Below are positions 45,720 through 61,524 of a stretch of 64,000 nucleotides of DNA, piece by piece; the first letter of the stretch is position 1; the number at the start of each line of letters is the position of its first letter. Where the stretch lies: assembly GCF_036850765.1 (NCBI RefSeq), contig NC_089494.1:60157809-60221808 (forward strand), written 5' to 3'. Under the pieces are notes generated by a model. The model did not search any database. It had not been told where the DNA came from and saw only the letters and a list, made by a program, of their open reading frames with translations. A program made the position numbers and the translations under genes. Origin of the DNA: Saccopteryx bilineata. Taxonomy: Eukaryota; Chordata; Mammalia; Chiroptera; Emballonuridae.

Positions 45720-48700
45720 GGAGGAGGCAGGGGGAAGGGAAAGAAGCGGAGAGCGGAGGGGGGAGCCCGGCCCGGGGCACTGGGGCCTAGGTGTGAGGGT
45801 GTGAGGTTCCCACTCTCCACACCCCTTTCTGCAGCCACTCCCTCCCCCGCGATGCCGCCACCTTATGCAGCTTGCCAGCTCGGAGCTTGTTGGTTCTTGT
45901 TCACGGGGCGTGATTGAGCAGCTCTTGGGGCGCAAGGAGCCCTGATTTACGTATTTCTCTGCCAGGAGCTTTCACCAAAGAGTAACTTGGTTCTCTCCAC
46001 TCCTGACCACGGGAGCGCGAGTGCCAGCCTCGAAAAGGCCACTCCAAAACCCTATCAGGAGCTCACCCGGGCTAGGGCCTCAGTGCCCACTTGGCCCAGT
46101 CCTTCTGTCCTCCCTCTGTCCCTATTTCTTTCTTCTTCCTTTTTCTCTACAGTCTTCTCACTTCTTTCTCCCCTGTTCTAATTGTCTCACTTCCTTCTCT
46201 TGTTTCCTCTTTCCTTCCTCTTATCTTGTCTCCTTTTCTCTGCCTCCTGATACTCTCTTCACCTTTCTCCTAACTGTGTGTCAAAGCCTCTGTCTAGCCC
46301 CTGCCGCCTCTCTGCCGTTTTCTCTCCCAGTCCCAAAGCCAGAGGGAAGCTCAGCTATCGGAGCTACCCTGCCCCCCCTCTGGAAGCTGGAGGGGTCTGA
46401 TGAACAAAGGGTCTGGAGTCCTTTTCTCAGGGTGTCCAGCCTTTGGCTCTTCCTGAACCAGAGACAAACCATCCGTGCCTCTGCCCTCCTCGCCCTCTCT
46501 GTTTCCTGGCCTGGACAGGGACCAGCTTGCTTCATATCCAACCTTCCTTGCATCGGAGCCCCGCCAAGGCCTAGGCGTCCGCCATGTCTCCCGAGTCTCC
46601 TCCAGTGCCCTGGGCCCACACGGCCACTGCCCCTCCCTTTCCCCATCTCCCTCAGCTTGGATGGTATCTCAGCAGCTCCGGCCTCCTTGCTCAGCCCTTC
46701 TGTGCCACTGAGCGTTGAGAAGCCCCCTTCCACTTGCCCCGAGGCCTCACTCTCCTCGTGGCCGCTTCTTCCCTCTTTCCTAGCCTAAGGGTCCAGGCGA
46801 GGCCTGGGCTCCCGCCTCCCGACGAGCCAGCGCTTTCCAAAGGTAAATCAGACTCTCAGAAAGAAGCCCCTGAAATACCAAATCTCAGAATCCAGGGTAG
46901 GAAGTTGCCCCTCTCCCCAGGATCCCTCTGTCCCAGCAATCGGAAGCACTGGGTCGTGGGCCTCAGCCCTCCGCCCAGGGCAGGCGGCGCAGGCTGGGAG
47001 TCTGGTTCTCTCCCTGGCCCCCGGCCACCGCAGTGCCCGCGAGGGTGAGGTCTACCCCAAAATGCCGAAGGCAGAGAAAAGGCGGGTGGTCGGAGCTCAT
47101 ATCTGTTTTCTGGCCGACGTTCCCCCCTTCCTCTTTTAATCCTCCCTTCCCTTTTCCCTCCCACTTTGCGTTCTCCGCCCCCTCTTACCTCTGCTTCCCT
47201 CTGAATGCGGCGTAAACTGGTCGTGGGGACTGGAGGGCGAGGAATCTCCCCCACCCTCAGGACGCCCATCCTGCGGGCACCCTCCTCGCGCTGACACCCA
47301 GGCCCAGACTCCAGCTCGCCCCCTGCTCTCCAGCCAGACCGCCAGCAGTTATCTGATCCCCATCTCCATCCCTGTCCCGAACTCGGCCTTTCCAGCTCCT
47401 GGTCGACGCCCCGGGTCTCTCTCCTAAAATGGCTCCCGGGACCCTGCACACGGGCCCTGCGGCGGCTCTGGACCCGGGGCAACAGCGGAGGGCCCCCGGC
47501 CGGGCCTTTATGTATCTGGGGGTACACAAAATTCTCGGACCTTCTCTCTGCACAGGGTGGGGCAGCCATCTCGCTGACCCCAAAGGAGAGATTGCTGACC
47601 GCTTAGGAGGGAGATGGGGAGGAGGACGAACCATTCAAGTTCAACGACATGGCGCTGGCGGCTCCGGCTGGAACCGGGCTCTGGCGGGGGCGGGTGCACC
47701 GGCGGCAGCAGCGCGACAGTGTCTCGGGGAGCGGGGCCCGGGGGCCCCCTCTGCGCGCGTGCACGGCCCGACCCCCACACCCAAGCCTGTGCTTTCGTTC
47801 TGGGCCCAGCCCGCTTAGCCTTGTGGCTCCAGCTCCCTCCTCGATTTTCACCCCAAGCCCAAGGAAAAACGCAACCTCCCAACCCGCGCGTCCCTCCCGA
47901 GAACCTACCGTGAAGCCCCCGGCGCGGTGGCCTCGTCCTGGCCTGCGCGGCCCCCCTCGAAGCGCAGGGAGCCTGCCGGACCCTCCCGGCACCGCCAGCG
48001 GCTCCGAGAGCGGCAGCGTTCCGCGCAGCGCCCAGGCTCGATGCGGTCATTTTGAGCCACCCAAGATAAGACACTAACTTGACCTTAACTTTGTCAGGGT
48101 GCCCCTGGTATCTGGAGAACGTGAGCAGACACTGTCTGGCAGCTCTCGTAAAAGCTGACTGGGGAAGGGTTTCTGAGTCATTTCATTTATTGCCACTACA
48201 GTTCTGCAAGAAAGCTCTTCCTCCCTGCCAAACTTTAATTATTTATGCTCTTCAAGGAAACGAAAGAAGAGGAGAAACGCGGGGAGAACACCCATAGCCA
48301 GTCCCTAAATGCAGAGCCTTAGGAATGGGCTTCCTAAGTCAAGTACTGAAGAACAAAACAATGTGGGGAGATCATCTTTGTCCAAGGAAGATCGGACAGG
48401 AGCCGCGCCCCCCCCACCAAGGTGGGTGGGTGCAGCTGGGGGAGGCGGGGTGAGGGGCACCCCCCCACGCACACACACTGAATATTTACAGCGGTTCTGG
48501 ATTTCTCCTCCACACCCCCACCCCCACCCGGCTTCCCGGAAGCCTCCCCAGCCCGCGCCCCTTGGGGAGAGCCCCCAGGCCTTAAGAGCGTCCCCAGTCG
48601 GCCCTCTGAGCTCCAAGCCGATTGAGTGCCAGACGAAGCAGTTTTTTTCTCGTTTAAAAACCTTTTTCTCGGTCAAGAGGCCTGCCTGGACTGCAGCATT

Positions 48701-51694
48701 TCGGAGAACGCATTTGTCTTTGTGAGAGGGAATGTTGAGCACTCAGATTTCAGCATCCTTTCTCTCGCCGCTTGTTTCTTACGAATTTCGTCGTAGTTTC
48801 AAATCCCTGCTGGAACTTCGGCTAGGAAGGGAGAGAGGACACCGCCGCCTTTGATTTTTGTGCGGATCAGTAAAAGGGGAAGATTTGAAGAACATTGCCG
48901 AAACCATAAGCGAAAGACACTTAGAATAATTTCAATCTCTTTAGGGAGTGGTCTCCATGAATATCTCCTCCCACCCCACATCCCAGGATAAGGAGAAAGA
49001 GCACGATGATTTAATGGTATATATCAGAAAGAACCGGTCTTCACATATTGTCTCAAGGCCTGGGTTTAAGTCCGGTTTCTCGGTCCTTTACTCAGCCCTC
49101 CAAACCTGAGGTCTGAGTATGGCCTCCGCCTTTGTTTGCATGTTTAGAGACCCAGCTCCTAGTACCACTGCCTCCTTGAGCCCCACAAGATGGAGAAACA
49201 TTTCTAAAAATAGGGTCACCCCAGCCTTTTGCTTCCTCCTCCCCCCCACCCCCGTTGTATTTTTAAAAGGAACTGTTTAAAAAATATTTTTAAAATACGC
49301 ATCAAATTCGCTCGAGGGAAAGGGCGTTGGAACCATTGAAAACTCCTTATCAGAGATTCAGTGTTTTTGTTAACTATCCCAGTTGCTAAAAGCTAGCAAT
49401 TCTCTGTCTCTGAGCTAGCTGGAGCTGGGGTCTGCAAGAGGACGGTGAGCACTGAGCAGGCGCTGGCTTTCCCAGCCTGAAGGCCTGGAGGTGCAGAGGC
49501 CACACTCCCTAAGGGAGCTTGCTGGGCTGCAGGCAGAGGTGCCAGTGTGGAGCTTTTCCACAGAGCATAGCCTTTTCCAGAGAAGCCTGAGCAAAACATG
49601 GCAGAGAGAGATGTTTGTATTGAAATTTGAGGAACCTCATATCTTGGCGGCCCCCCTGACAACAGCAAGCTTTCAAGCTTGTGAATTTAGGCAAAATGCA
49701 GAAGCCCCTGCTTGCAAGAAGTTGAGGGTTTGCTTAGTGTGTGAGACACACTCAAATCTGTCCATGAATCCCCCTCTTTGGATATTTCACACGCATTTTG
49801 TTCATAGGCCACATTTTGTTTATACACCATTTCCTGACTGACTTGGAAGACATTTTCTTATTTAATGAACATTCAAATCAATACCTACAGTAATGTGCAA
49901 CCAGAAAAGAAAAAAAAAACAACGAATTTCGTGGCCTGAAAAACATTACGAGGGAATCCAAAATGTTTTTGAAAAATCAATATCAGTCCCTTGACAGCTT
50001 GGCTGGGACCTGGTTATTTATTTCCACTCAAACATTTCTATATGTCTGATATATACAAGCTATTGTCTTTGACAAAATCAAAACAAAACAAAACATGCAT
50101 GACAACTATTAGCAGAGAAAATGCAATTAGTCTAAACATCAGCTAAGGTCAGTTGGGCTGAGGCTCAGGGGCTCTTTGTGAGGTGCTCACTCTAGATCTA
50201 GGGCCTGGTCCTCCTGAACTAAATCATTGAACTTTGGGAAGGAATCTTCAATTCTTTGGCTGTTGTGCATCTTGCCAGGAGTTGGAGGTGGGGGCTACTT
50301 CTCTGAAGGACAGAGAAAGCAGCAGGATGGTTGGAGTTTAGGGAGTCCCTCAGGTTCACTGGGTTAAGGCAGGATGCTCCAGCACACCTACAACAACTCC
50401 ATTGGGCATTCTGAAACCTCACCTCCACAAAGCAAGACTAGCAGGGCCCCTGGCCTCGCACACTTCACAAAGGCCAGACAGAGGTGCCTCGGAATGGGCA
50501 CAGTGGTTGAGTCCCTGGTAGAGTCAGTGGGTGGTGGAGATGGGAGGGGAACACATCTGCTCCTCTCTGTTTGGTCAAGAACAGGTACGAGAGGCTGAGG
50601 ATCTGAAGGGCCTCCTTCCCTGCCCACCCCCTGACTGGTGAAGGAGCTTCCACTTCTACCTGCAATGGCCCATTTCTGTAATTCAAGAAAGACATGCCGG
50701 ACACCTTTACCCACCTCGACAGGAAAGCCATATTTATAGTTGGAATACAGGACCTCCGCCTCCCACTGTCTCACTCCTTTCTTCTGCCCCTGGACATTTT
50801 CCCCTCTTCTAATGCAGCCCAGCCTCAAAGCAGACTAGCAGCTCCTCATCAGCGCTAAGCTCTGGGGATCCAGTTACAGAGCTCAGTGCTCTGGCCTAGG
50901 TATGTGTGAGGTGAGAGAAGTAGGGAATTTTACTGATCTTGACTGGGCAGGGCGGTTTGCCACAGAGCCCCAGCTTCCCTTGTCTCGTTCATGGGAAGGA
51001 AGCATCCAGTCCATCCCACCCAGTTGGAAGAGCCAGTCTAGCCTTAACGCTGAGGTGTCTCTGAGTTGGTGCGGCCACAATCCCACCCCTTTCCTCCCGA
51101 AGGCTGAAGGTCTAGCGCAGCTTTTGTCCTCCCTGACCAGCCAGGGCAGACAGGAGAGGGTGGTGGTGGCACCGTTTTCCTTTTCCGAAATCAAGATTCT
51201 GGCTTTACTACAAGAGGCTTTGGCTGTAAATAGACACAACTGTGCTCCAGTCCTTCCCACTCTGCCCAGGAGGTCTTCCTAAATTCAAGTCCACTCTGAG
51301 TTCTAGCTAGGTGCTTGCTAAATGCAGAAAGAATTGGAGAGAAGGGGGAAAGGGAAAATACCTAAGTGAAAGCAAAAATCCAAGCTAAAGGGAGCTGGAG
51401 TGAGCTCAGGTGTAAATGCCTCAGCCAAAAGCGAAGACAGGTGACCACAGGCCACCCCTGAGGAAACTCAAGGCCAAGGTTGCGCTGCTGCTTCCCAGCC
51501 CCTCCAGGACAGGAGACAGCCTAGACGCAGAACTGGCCAGGCCCCCAAACGTCCGTTTGGCTTTTAGGGCTGCAGACGGAACTGGAGAGTACTGGGACCA
51601 GGGGACCGAGCAGAGGAAAGGCCCCAGGCCCAGGTCCTCCTCCACGCCAGGCTTCGGCTCAACAACGCAGGCCTGGCCGCCACCGGGCCCAGGA
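45720..51694. other. HOXD11-HOXD12 intergenic
   Basis: No protein gene is supported. A CT-rich stretch (46.1-46.4 kb) is followed by a GC-rich block (46.9-48.06 kb) with YY1-like and CTCF-like motifs, then AT-richer DNA (48.6-50.1 kb). In human a Polycomb-recruiting element (D11.12) with YY1 sites lies between these genes, so the GC-rich block is its most likely place here. A possible HOXD12 poly(A) signal (AATAAA on minus) lies at 50022-50017. Confidence 0.45.
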
Positions 51695-52653
51695 CTAATA
51701 GAGCGCCAGCGCCTGCTCACGCAACACCACGCGCTTCTTCTTCATACGACGGTTCTGGAACCAGATTTTGACCTGCTGGTCGCTGAGGTTCAGCCTGTTG
51801 GACAATTCCTTGCGCTTCTGCCGGTTGATGAACTCGTTGAGGAGGAATTCGTTCTCCAGCTCCGCGATCTGCTGCTTGGTGTAGGGTTTCCGCTTCTTGC
51901 GGGCCCTCCCCGGGGCCGCCCCCCACGGCAGGCCTGCAACACAGCCCCGACCCGAGTCAGCCCAGCCCGCGCCCTGTCGCCGGCCCGCCCCCGGAGGCTC
52001 CCTTCCCCGAGGCTCTCTCCCCGGCACCCCGCCTCCCATTCCGGCCCAGTCTGGCCCGGGGAGCATGGCCACCGTTTACCGTCGGGCAGCGAAGGTCGCA
52101 GGCAAGAGGCGACGCCCGCTGCCTGCACTGTCATGTTCAAGTTGAGCGGGCCCTTGGCGTCGTCCTTGAAGCCGGCGGCGCAGGGGGTCCCCTCAAGCAG
52201 GGCCGCAGAGCCTGGCGCGGCACGGCCCACGCCCGCGTAGTCGTACTTGGTTGATTTGAGACCAGGGGCCGCGGAAGCCAGGCTAGACTCGGGGGCAAAG
52301 GGCGGCCGCGCACGGCCTCGCTCCTCAGGCCCAGCGGCCGGGTCGGGCGCGTAAAACTTGGCTTGCTCTTCGGGTCGGTCCTTGGCGCCCAGGGGCTGCA
52401 GGCCAAGAGGCCCGGAGCCAGCCAGGTAAGGCTGAGAGAAGCTGCCGAAGGCGGTGGCACCGGCAGGCTGCGCTGGGGCGCAGGAGGCGGGCGTCGTGGC
52501 CCAGGGCAGCGCGCTGCGCGGGTAGGAGATGGAGGGAAGCGCGGCCAGCTGGCCTCCATTCGGCCGCAGGTTGGAGAAGTAGAAGGAGTCGGGCGACTGC
52601 AGATTCAGAAGCGAGCCCACATAGCCCGCTCTGTAGAGACTGCGCTCACACAT
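51695..52653 (-). CDS. HOXD12: HOXD12, homeodomain transcription factor (complete, 270 aa)
   Basis: Group 12 (Abd-B class) factor of distal limb and genital patterning. Exon 1 is 52653-52080 and exon 2 is 51933-51695, with a 146-bp intron, the shortest in the window. It starts [20 protein letters not shown]. An in-frame TTG three codons upstream is not used. Exon 1 is Pro/Ala-rich with conserved islands such as [15 protein letters not shown] and [13 protein letters not shown]. The junction GAC G/GTAAAC to TTGCAG/GCCTG gives [12 protein letters not shown]. The homeodomain is residues 202-261 ([16 protein letters not shown]... [13 protein letters not shown]), with the tail LREQALALY. The length of 270 equals human. 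No hexapeptide is present, as expected. All homeodomain helix-3 contact residues (WFQNRR) are intact. Confidence 0.98.
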
Positions 52654-52699
52654 CTCCAACAAAGGGCTTCGGCTGCGCTTGCAGCAGTATTTAGTTACA

Positions 52700-55600
52700 A
52701 CCAGGAATAAGAGGACAGGCTCAGACGATTGGACGAAACTTTGCCTGCAGGTTCTTCAAAGCCGGTCATTTCAGCACCGCCTACATCCCCCGACCCGTTT
52801 TCCCCCCCTTCAGGGTATTATGATAACACCCTCAATATTCGATGGCGAAGGACAAAGCTGCCAGGAAGAGCCAAGGCGCATTGAGCGAAAGAGAAGCCTC
52901 TGCGAGATTCCAGGCTCAGCGTCAGGAATCCGGGCATCAGGCACAGGGCGCCTTTGCCCGAGTGTCCCTTGGGACCCTTCTCGGTCTTGATTGGCTTTGC
53001 ACTCCAGTTCTCTGCCGCTTACCTGGGCCAGGCTTGCTTCTACCAGTTTTAAGTTGCAGCTGAGGCCTTTTCCAGTACCGTGAGACTCTCGGCTTGTCCG
53101 AAGACTCCGTAGTTCTGTGGAGCAACCAGCTCCATACCTAGGCCTGAGCAATGCTACTCCTTCCCCATCCCTCCTCGTCCCTTCTCTCTGGAGAGGACTC
53201 TTTACCGGTGATCTGGCAGGAAATACCCAAGTGCTGCCTGAGCCCTGGGTCCCAGGCTGCAGGCACAGCCCCAGGGATTTGCTGATTGAGAAGTGCATCA
53301 CAAACCCTCCCAAGTCTGGCGCCCAGGAGAGAAGATTCACAATACTCCTGGGTGCTTCTTCATACCAAGCCCCCTGCTCCTGGGGAGGCCGGGACCGAGC
53401 AGCTCGTTTGGCCAAAGGCTATATATACCTTTTATCTCCGGGAGTCACTTTGGCGACTACATCCTGCAAAACAGAAGTCCAAGGTGGTATCCACTCTGAG
53501 GCGAGCAGAGCAGGTTGAGCTCCCCGGACCTGGTGTGGAAGGAGAGAAGAGCCAGAGCCACAGATCAGGAACAGCGAGGCACCCAGAGGAAGAGGGCTAG
53601 CAGTACTCCTCTGCTCAGCGCCTCCAGGAGCGCGGGAGGCTGGCGCATTCCGAGGTCTGGAGAACACCGAGGTGGGCGGGGCAGCGCTCGGTTGCCAGGA
53701 GCAATGTGGCAGCCCCCCGCAGCAGGCCCGCGTTCTAGTCTGGCCAGAGGGCTAGGAGTCCTCCTCTTCTGCCTCTGGTCTCAAGAGCCCCAACGACCCC
53801 GTGACTGGAGCCCGCCCCAGCCTGCAGCCCGCCTCACGGTCCCCGAGCCAAGCTGGAATTGGTTAGACTGCCAGCTCCGGCACTGAGACCACACAGGCGC
53901 CGCCGGAGGGCAAGGCTGACCACCGCGCTGCGACTTTATTGTGTGAGTTATGGCGACCAATTGGGCGGCTCTGGGGAACGCAATCGTCCTCTTCCTCCCG
54001 CTCCAGGGCGGGGGTGGAGGGTGGGGGTGGGCAGGGCGGGGGCTCCCCAAGGCTGTGTCAGTTTCCTTAGCTCAGACAGCGAGACGCACTCCGCTTCCCA
54101 TCCTTTATTGATGGGGGCGAGTGGGATAGACACAAACTGCAACCTCAATTCCTAGGGGCTTAGGGGACCCAGTCTCTCATTTTTGGAAACTCTGCTTTTG
54201 AAGAGCTACCGCCACGCCAGGCCCGAAAACCCCAGCTCCAGGGGGCCCTGCCATCTCCTCTCCTCCCGTCTCAGTATACAGAAATTCTCCGGTGTTTACA
54301 AGTCTATTCCGAACCCTTAGGCGGTCACACAGCTGCGGCTCGCCTCTCGGGACTAAAGATAGAAAGTAACTAAGTAAGAGAGAAAAAGAAAAGACTAGAA
54401 CAACTAGACTTCCTTCATTTCTCCTTGGCTCAGAATGGTGCCCAGCCGCCCCACCTCATCTCCTGAGTTTATGATTTCCGAGGTCCAGCAAGCAAAGTTG
54501 TATGCGTGAAGCTGGGAGCTGGCAGCTGGGGAGGAAGTGCGGCGACGGGGGAGGAGGCAGGAGGCTTGTCTAGTAGACTAGAGAATGGGAAAGCAAATTT
54601 GGCCACGGAGCTAAACGGCCCGCTCTGCCAATGACGCGAACTGCCCAGGAGATGGCGAGCGAGCTCCACGCCTGGCGAGGCGCAGCCGCACGGTCAAGAT
54701 CAACAGTGAAGGGCGGCGCAGCTGGCCTGGGGTCGCTAGCCGGTGCGGTCACGGCCCGCTGCCAGGCGTGTCCGAGCGTCTCGGGAAGCCGGAGATCGTG
54801 GCGGCAAGGCTGGCCGGGACAGCGAAGCCAGAGGGACTCGGCAGGCTGCCAGGCACGGGGAAGCATCGCAGCTGCCCCTTTGTCTGGCGGTGTGTCCCCG
54901 TTCCAAAGCCTCCCTCGCCTCTTGAATCACACGCAGACGCTCGGGCCTTGATTCTCCACCAGCGGCGCTCGAAACCTGCTGTGTTTCGGAGGCGCTCTCC
55001 TTGCGGCCTCTCAGTCTCCACCCGAAGGAAAGGCCTCTCCCCGAAGCTCCCAGCACAGCGCGGCTGCCCGTGGGCCTCCCTTCCAGCGCTTAGCCCACCG
55101 ACCGGTTCCTTTCCTCCCTCCTCAATTCAGAATATAAAAGGAATTCGTATAAATAAATAACAAAGTTTTCATCTGTTATTGATTTAGCCATCAATTCAAA
55201 TTCCACCGGGAGCGCGTTTGAGCGCAGTTTTAATCTTCAGCAAACCTCTCGTTTCTCTTAGGCCGAAGGAAACTGACGGGCAAACTACAGATGAAAGGAA
55301 AACCTCAAGGCAATTGCCCTCATCCACTTACAGGAAACCTGAGAAATGAACCCGGGAAATCGAGTGCAGTCCTGTAGTCTGGAAGTTGCAAGAAAGAAGG
55401 GGGCGAAATAACGTTGGAGAAGAAGGGATAACAGGCCCGTTTCGGGTGAATACATGTCTTGTGAGAAAAACAGATAAAGTTAGCAATTCTTCCCAAAGTG
55501 GAAGGTCTGGGACAGTGTGGCCCCATTTTCAGGGGTTCTTTTGAGCGATCGCCACTTCTCCTCCTCCCTCTGTTTCTCTCTCTCAGCGTGTATGTTACCG

Positions 55601-56499
55601 TCTCTCACTCATTACTAAAACAAAGTTGGCCGCCCCGCCATCAGTTGCAAGATATGGAAGAAATCAAGCCGGGCCAGAGAAAACGAAAGTAGCTTCGAAC
55701 CTGGGAACTCTGTGCTTTCTCTGGCAGATCCGTAAAGAAGCCCGCCCGCCCGCCAGAACAGTTTACATATTGTGTAAGGTTTTAAACATCTTTATTGAGC
55801 TTACATACCAAAAAGTTAGCAACCACTAAATTGTGCCTCGGTGCTAACAATGAAGAGGCACCCTATTCCTAACCGGCCATTTTTCCCTGAGAAGCAAAAA
55901 GAAAGTTTGTAGTGCCTAAAAATTGCACCTAGAGTTTTCGGGTGTATAATTATGGTTTCAGTCTTCAATTGCTGTGTGCAGGCTGCTGGGAGAAGGCGAT
56001 AAGGCATAAGCTGAAATGTTTCTTTTTCAATTGCCAAATATGGATATGCCTAATTTCAAGATCTTCCTAGAGTAGATATTTATAACAGCCTTGCTAGGAG
56101 GAAACCCTCCAAGTGAGCATGATTTTCTGTACCCAGGCACATACGTGTTGATTTAAAAATAAAACTGTTTGAATAAAATGATGATATTGAAAGAGAACTG
56201 AAATTTTATTCACGTCTTTGAGGTGATCTGGTAAAAAATATTATTTTAGACACCACAAGTTATATCCTCTTGAAGACATCACTGTTGATGTTAAAGCCAC
56301 AAGAAGAGTGGGGAGGGTGGCAGAAGTGGAGAGTCTGGAGGTTCCAGAGACCAGAAATTGCGTTTTTTCTTAATTTATAGGGATCAACCATGTTTCAGAT
56401 AACAAGATTTAATAATAAATAAGAACAGTTTCTAGATGCAACACAAACTTGGAAAATAAAACAAATGTATAAAGACTCAGAGGAAATGAGAGAGTTCTG
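52700..56499. other. HOXD12-HOXD13 intergenic
   Basis: No protein gene is supported. There is a GC-rich block at about 53.6-54.1 and 54.6-55.1 kb with a CTCF-like motif at 54.64 kb, and AT-rich DNA from 55.1 kb on. The open frames of 100-200 codons lack recognisable domains. Confidence 0.5.
54642..54660 (+). promoter_or_regulatory. CTCF-like motif between HOXD12 and HOXD13
   Basis: TGCCCAGGAGATGGCGAGC fits the CTCF core (CCAG.AGATGGCG) and reads on +, pointing towards HOXD13/EVX2, opposite to the motifs at 25.5 and 41.2 kb. Confidence 0.55.
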
Positions 56500-56505
56500 T
56501 TTATT
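56500..56505 (-). terminator. HOXD13: candidate HOXD13 poly(A) signal
   Basis: AATAAA on the minus strand, about 1.16 kb downstream of the stop. Other hexamers at 56853-56848 and 56211-56206 are possible alternatives. Confidence 0.35.
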
Positions 56506-57663
56506 TGCATCTCCCTAGGAGTAAAAAGTGATTTTTAAATGCCTGAAGCACTGCTCACATATCCCAGCTCACAGACATTTCATCTACAAAAATAATCTCT
56601 CAGTCGTATAAATATGCAGCACTTTAAAAGTAGTTATCACTTTCAGAAACATCTTTTCTTCTTTTTCTTCTTGGACCTTAGAGCTCCACAATTTTTGCAT
56701 TTGTTACATGTTTTACAGCTCTGAGAGAGGCCCAATGCATTTGTTCAGACAGTTGGAGTTCCTCAGTGGGTTCTGGATAAAAGTTCCCACCCATGGATGG
56801 AGGAGATGGCCTCAATTCTAGTTCCATAGACCAAGGAGGGAGGTGCATTTATTTATACCATCCACGGGTACCTCTGACAATTGCAGCCATTTAAATATTT
56901 GCACCTAGAGCTGGGGTAGTAAAGGTATCCATGAGGACCCATTATTTTCAAATTAAAGATTATAAAAGCATGAATCTAAAAGGTGTATTAAACACACACA
57001 ACTACAACAGCAAGTGAAAGACCAAAGATGAAAAGATTGTCTTCATTCCAATATCAATACAAACCCTATTTAATAAGGTAGCTGCTTTTAAAGCCATCAC
57101 AGTACCTCCAGCCTCCTGTTTTTAGACATTCCCAGTGACCCTTGAGCACTGCCTGCCCAGAGCTGTTTTCACTTGCTTTGGGGCAACTGCTGAGAGCGAA
57201 TGATTCAATTACTTAATTACAGGACATGAATGACTGCAAATAGTTCTGCCCTAATGGATTATGAAGATAATCAGTGCTGGAAACAGGCATGTAAAGTGAT
57301 TTTAAAAAATAAAACCCTAAAATCAGAATGGCACTTCTGAAATTCATTGGGGGGGGGGGTATACAAAAATACTTTAAGTCCTTTATACTGGCCTGGAGGG
57401 AGAAACAGAACATTAAAAACACCATAGAAAATAAACCTAGAAAAGAACAAAATCAATAATAAACAAGTAAGAAACAGAACTACACAGTCAGGTTGGGTAG
57501 CAAAAAGTTTAGAGCCAGATAAGGGGAAGAGAGAAAAACAATTCACAAAATTTGCCATTACTGGCAGGGGGTGGGGGGAATTAAATACATATTCAAGTCT
57601 TTCCAAAGGTCTTTTGGAGACAACAGGAAGCATTTAAACGCTCTGTGGCCAATCCGGCCCACA

Positions 57664-59601
<1,938 letters not shown>

Positions 59602-59619
59602 TTAGCTCATTGCGGGACG

Positions 59620-59730
59620 TTTATAAAAACGAAGTTCAGGTTGGGAGGGGGCCTGGGCCGGTCGGGGGGCCGCCTCCCTCCTCGAGGGCTCCTGCTCGGG
59701 GCCGCACCATTGGCTGCGCGGGGCCACGTG
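59620..59730 (-). promoter_or_regulatory. HOXD13: HOXD13 promoter: TATA box, CCAAT, E-box
   Basis: On the minus strand the order is CACGTG (59730-59725), CCAAT (59713-59709, offset 17) and TATAAA (59625-59620), with the ATG 196 bases further on. The layout is that of a focused promoter giving a 5' UTR of roughly 170 bases. Confidence 0.65.
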
Positions 59731-61426
59731 GGGGTGGGGGCGCGGGAGAGCCGGGCTCCCGGCCCCGGCCCCGCTGGACCCACCCACCCACCCACCCCGG
59801 CCCCCACCCCTCCCCAGCCCCTGAGCAGCCCACCTCCCCTTCCCGCCCTGCCCGGGACCCTGGCGTTTGCGCCGCAGCCACCCCAACGGGCTGACTGAGC
59901 GACCAACCATCCCAGGCCCTGTTTGCGACTGAGGCGGGCGCTGCGGCCTGCGCCTGGTCTCTACCGAGGCCGCTTTTGCCACCTCTTCTAGGCTCCTTGA
60001 GCTGCACAACTAAACGAAGGCCAACGACAGAAATGGTCAGAATGGTGTGCAAACAGATTGATTTTTTTTTTTTTATCGTGTTGCTTAAGCACTTGGATTA
60101 GCTGACCTAGACCCCAAACCTGAGGGAGCTAATTTTCCCGACCTTGCTACGGGGGCAAAGGCATTTCACGCATGTTATCCCGGGGGATGCTCCGAATTAA
60201 GACCAATTGGAGCAGACCCTGCTTATATACCATTGTCCGCCTGGAATATGCTCGCAAAGCGCCCTGTGGGCCAGGCGCAGAGACTTACAAATAAGTCAAG
60301 CGGACGAAAAGACTCGGCACGGAAACCGGACGATCTACCCCCAGCGAGAAGAGTCCGCTGTCTGGTCCACGCTATTCGCCCCTACACTCGGGTCAGTCGG
60401 GAGTCCTCTCCCGAGCTGAGCTTCCCAGGCCTGTCGCAGCCTCCCCTGGCGCTTAGAAAGAGTCAGCTTAGGGTTTCAGGAGAAAGCCACTCGCCACCCC
60501 ACCCGCACAAAAGTTATTCACCTCTCCCGAAGCCGACTCGTCTTCTGCATTTTGCAGTCACCACCCACCCCCACCCGTCACTCACACCGATTAATTGAAA
60601 ACTTCACTTTCCCAGGGGCCGTTGTTTCACTTTCTTTTCTAAGTTGCCAACTGCAGAGCCCTAAGAGTGGCAAACTTTTTTTCCAAGCAAAGTTGGGGCT
60701 CGTGATAGGAGCAGCTCCGAGGTCTGAGTGGGCTGCCCACAGCCCCGCGAGGATGTCAGGGATCACAGTCCTGACCCCTCTCCGTCCCTTTGTGTCATTT
60801 CTAAGCCGCTGAATCCCAGTTCACCAACCTCCATCTCAGCCATTAATACAAAACTGTGGCGAGAACTTTGGTGAATTTAACTTTCCACTTTAGGAACGAC
60901 GTCCGAATGGCCGAGGGTTCTTGGGTGGGGGTAGGAACCCTCAGAGTGAGCCCATTTGAATCTGTAGTAGCAACTTCCCAGGCCAGCCCATCTGCAAGAA
61001 AATCACTCCCTGGAGCCTAGGATTGGTAAAGCCAGTTTCTCACCTAGCCCCGTTGTTCATGGGTCCAAGACAGAATCTGGATGGGGCAGAATAAAAGAGA
61101 CTGGGCCTTCTACTGGAGCAGAGTAAAAGAGCCCTCTTGGGCCCGGCCTGGCATTGCAGGGTGGGCTGCTGGTGTTTGGAGTGTTGACACGCAGAACCCA
61201 GTAACCATAAAAGACTCAAATAAAGGGGAAAGTTATGAGAGGGGCGCTGGAAAGGAAAAGCGGGAGAATTTGATCTTTTTGAAGTCTTAAATATGTTCAT
61301 GATCAAATTTGAGACAAGATGAGCCTAAGCCTTTGCAGAAAATTGTAGGTAATAGGAATTTGCTGATGAAGACAATTTTGGCTACTTGAGAGAAGGCAAA
61401 AACTAGCAATGGAAGCTGCACTGGTA

Positions 61427-61434
61427 GAAAGAAA

Positions 61435-61491
<57 letters not shown>

Positions 61492-61524
61492 AAAAAAGAA
61501 AGAAAGAAGAAAGAAAGAGAAATA
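61427..61524. repeat. (GAAA)n microsatellite
   Basis: Purine-only tetranucleotide repeat of nearly 100 bases with a few interruptions. No SINE body is seen next to it. Confidence 0.95.
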
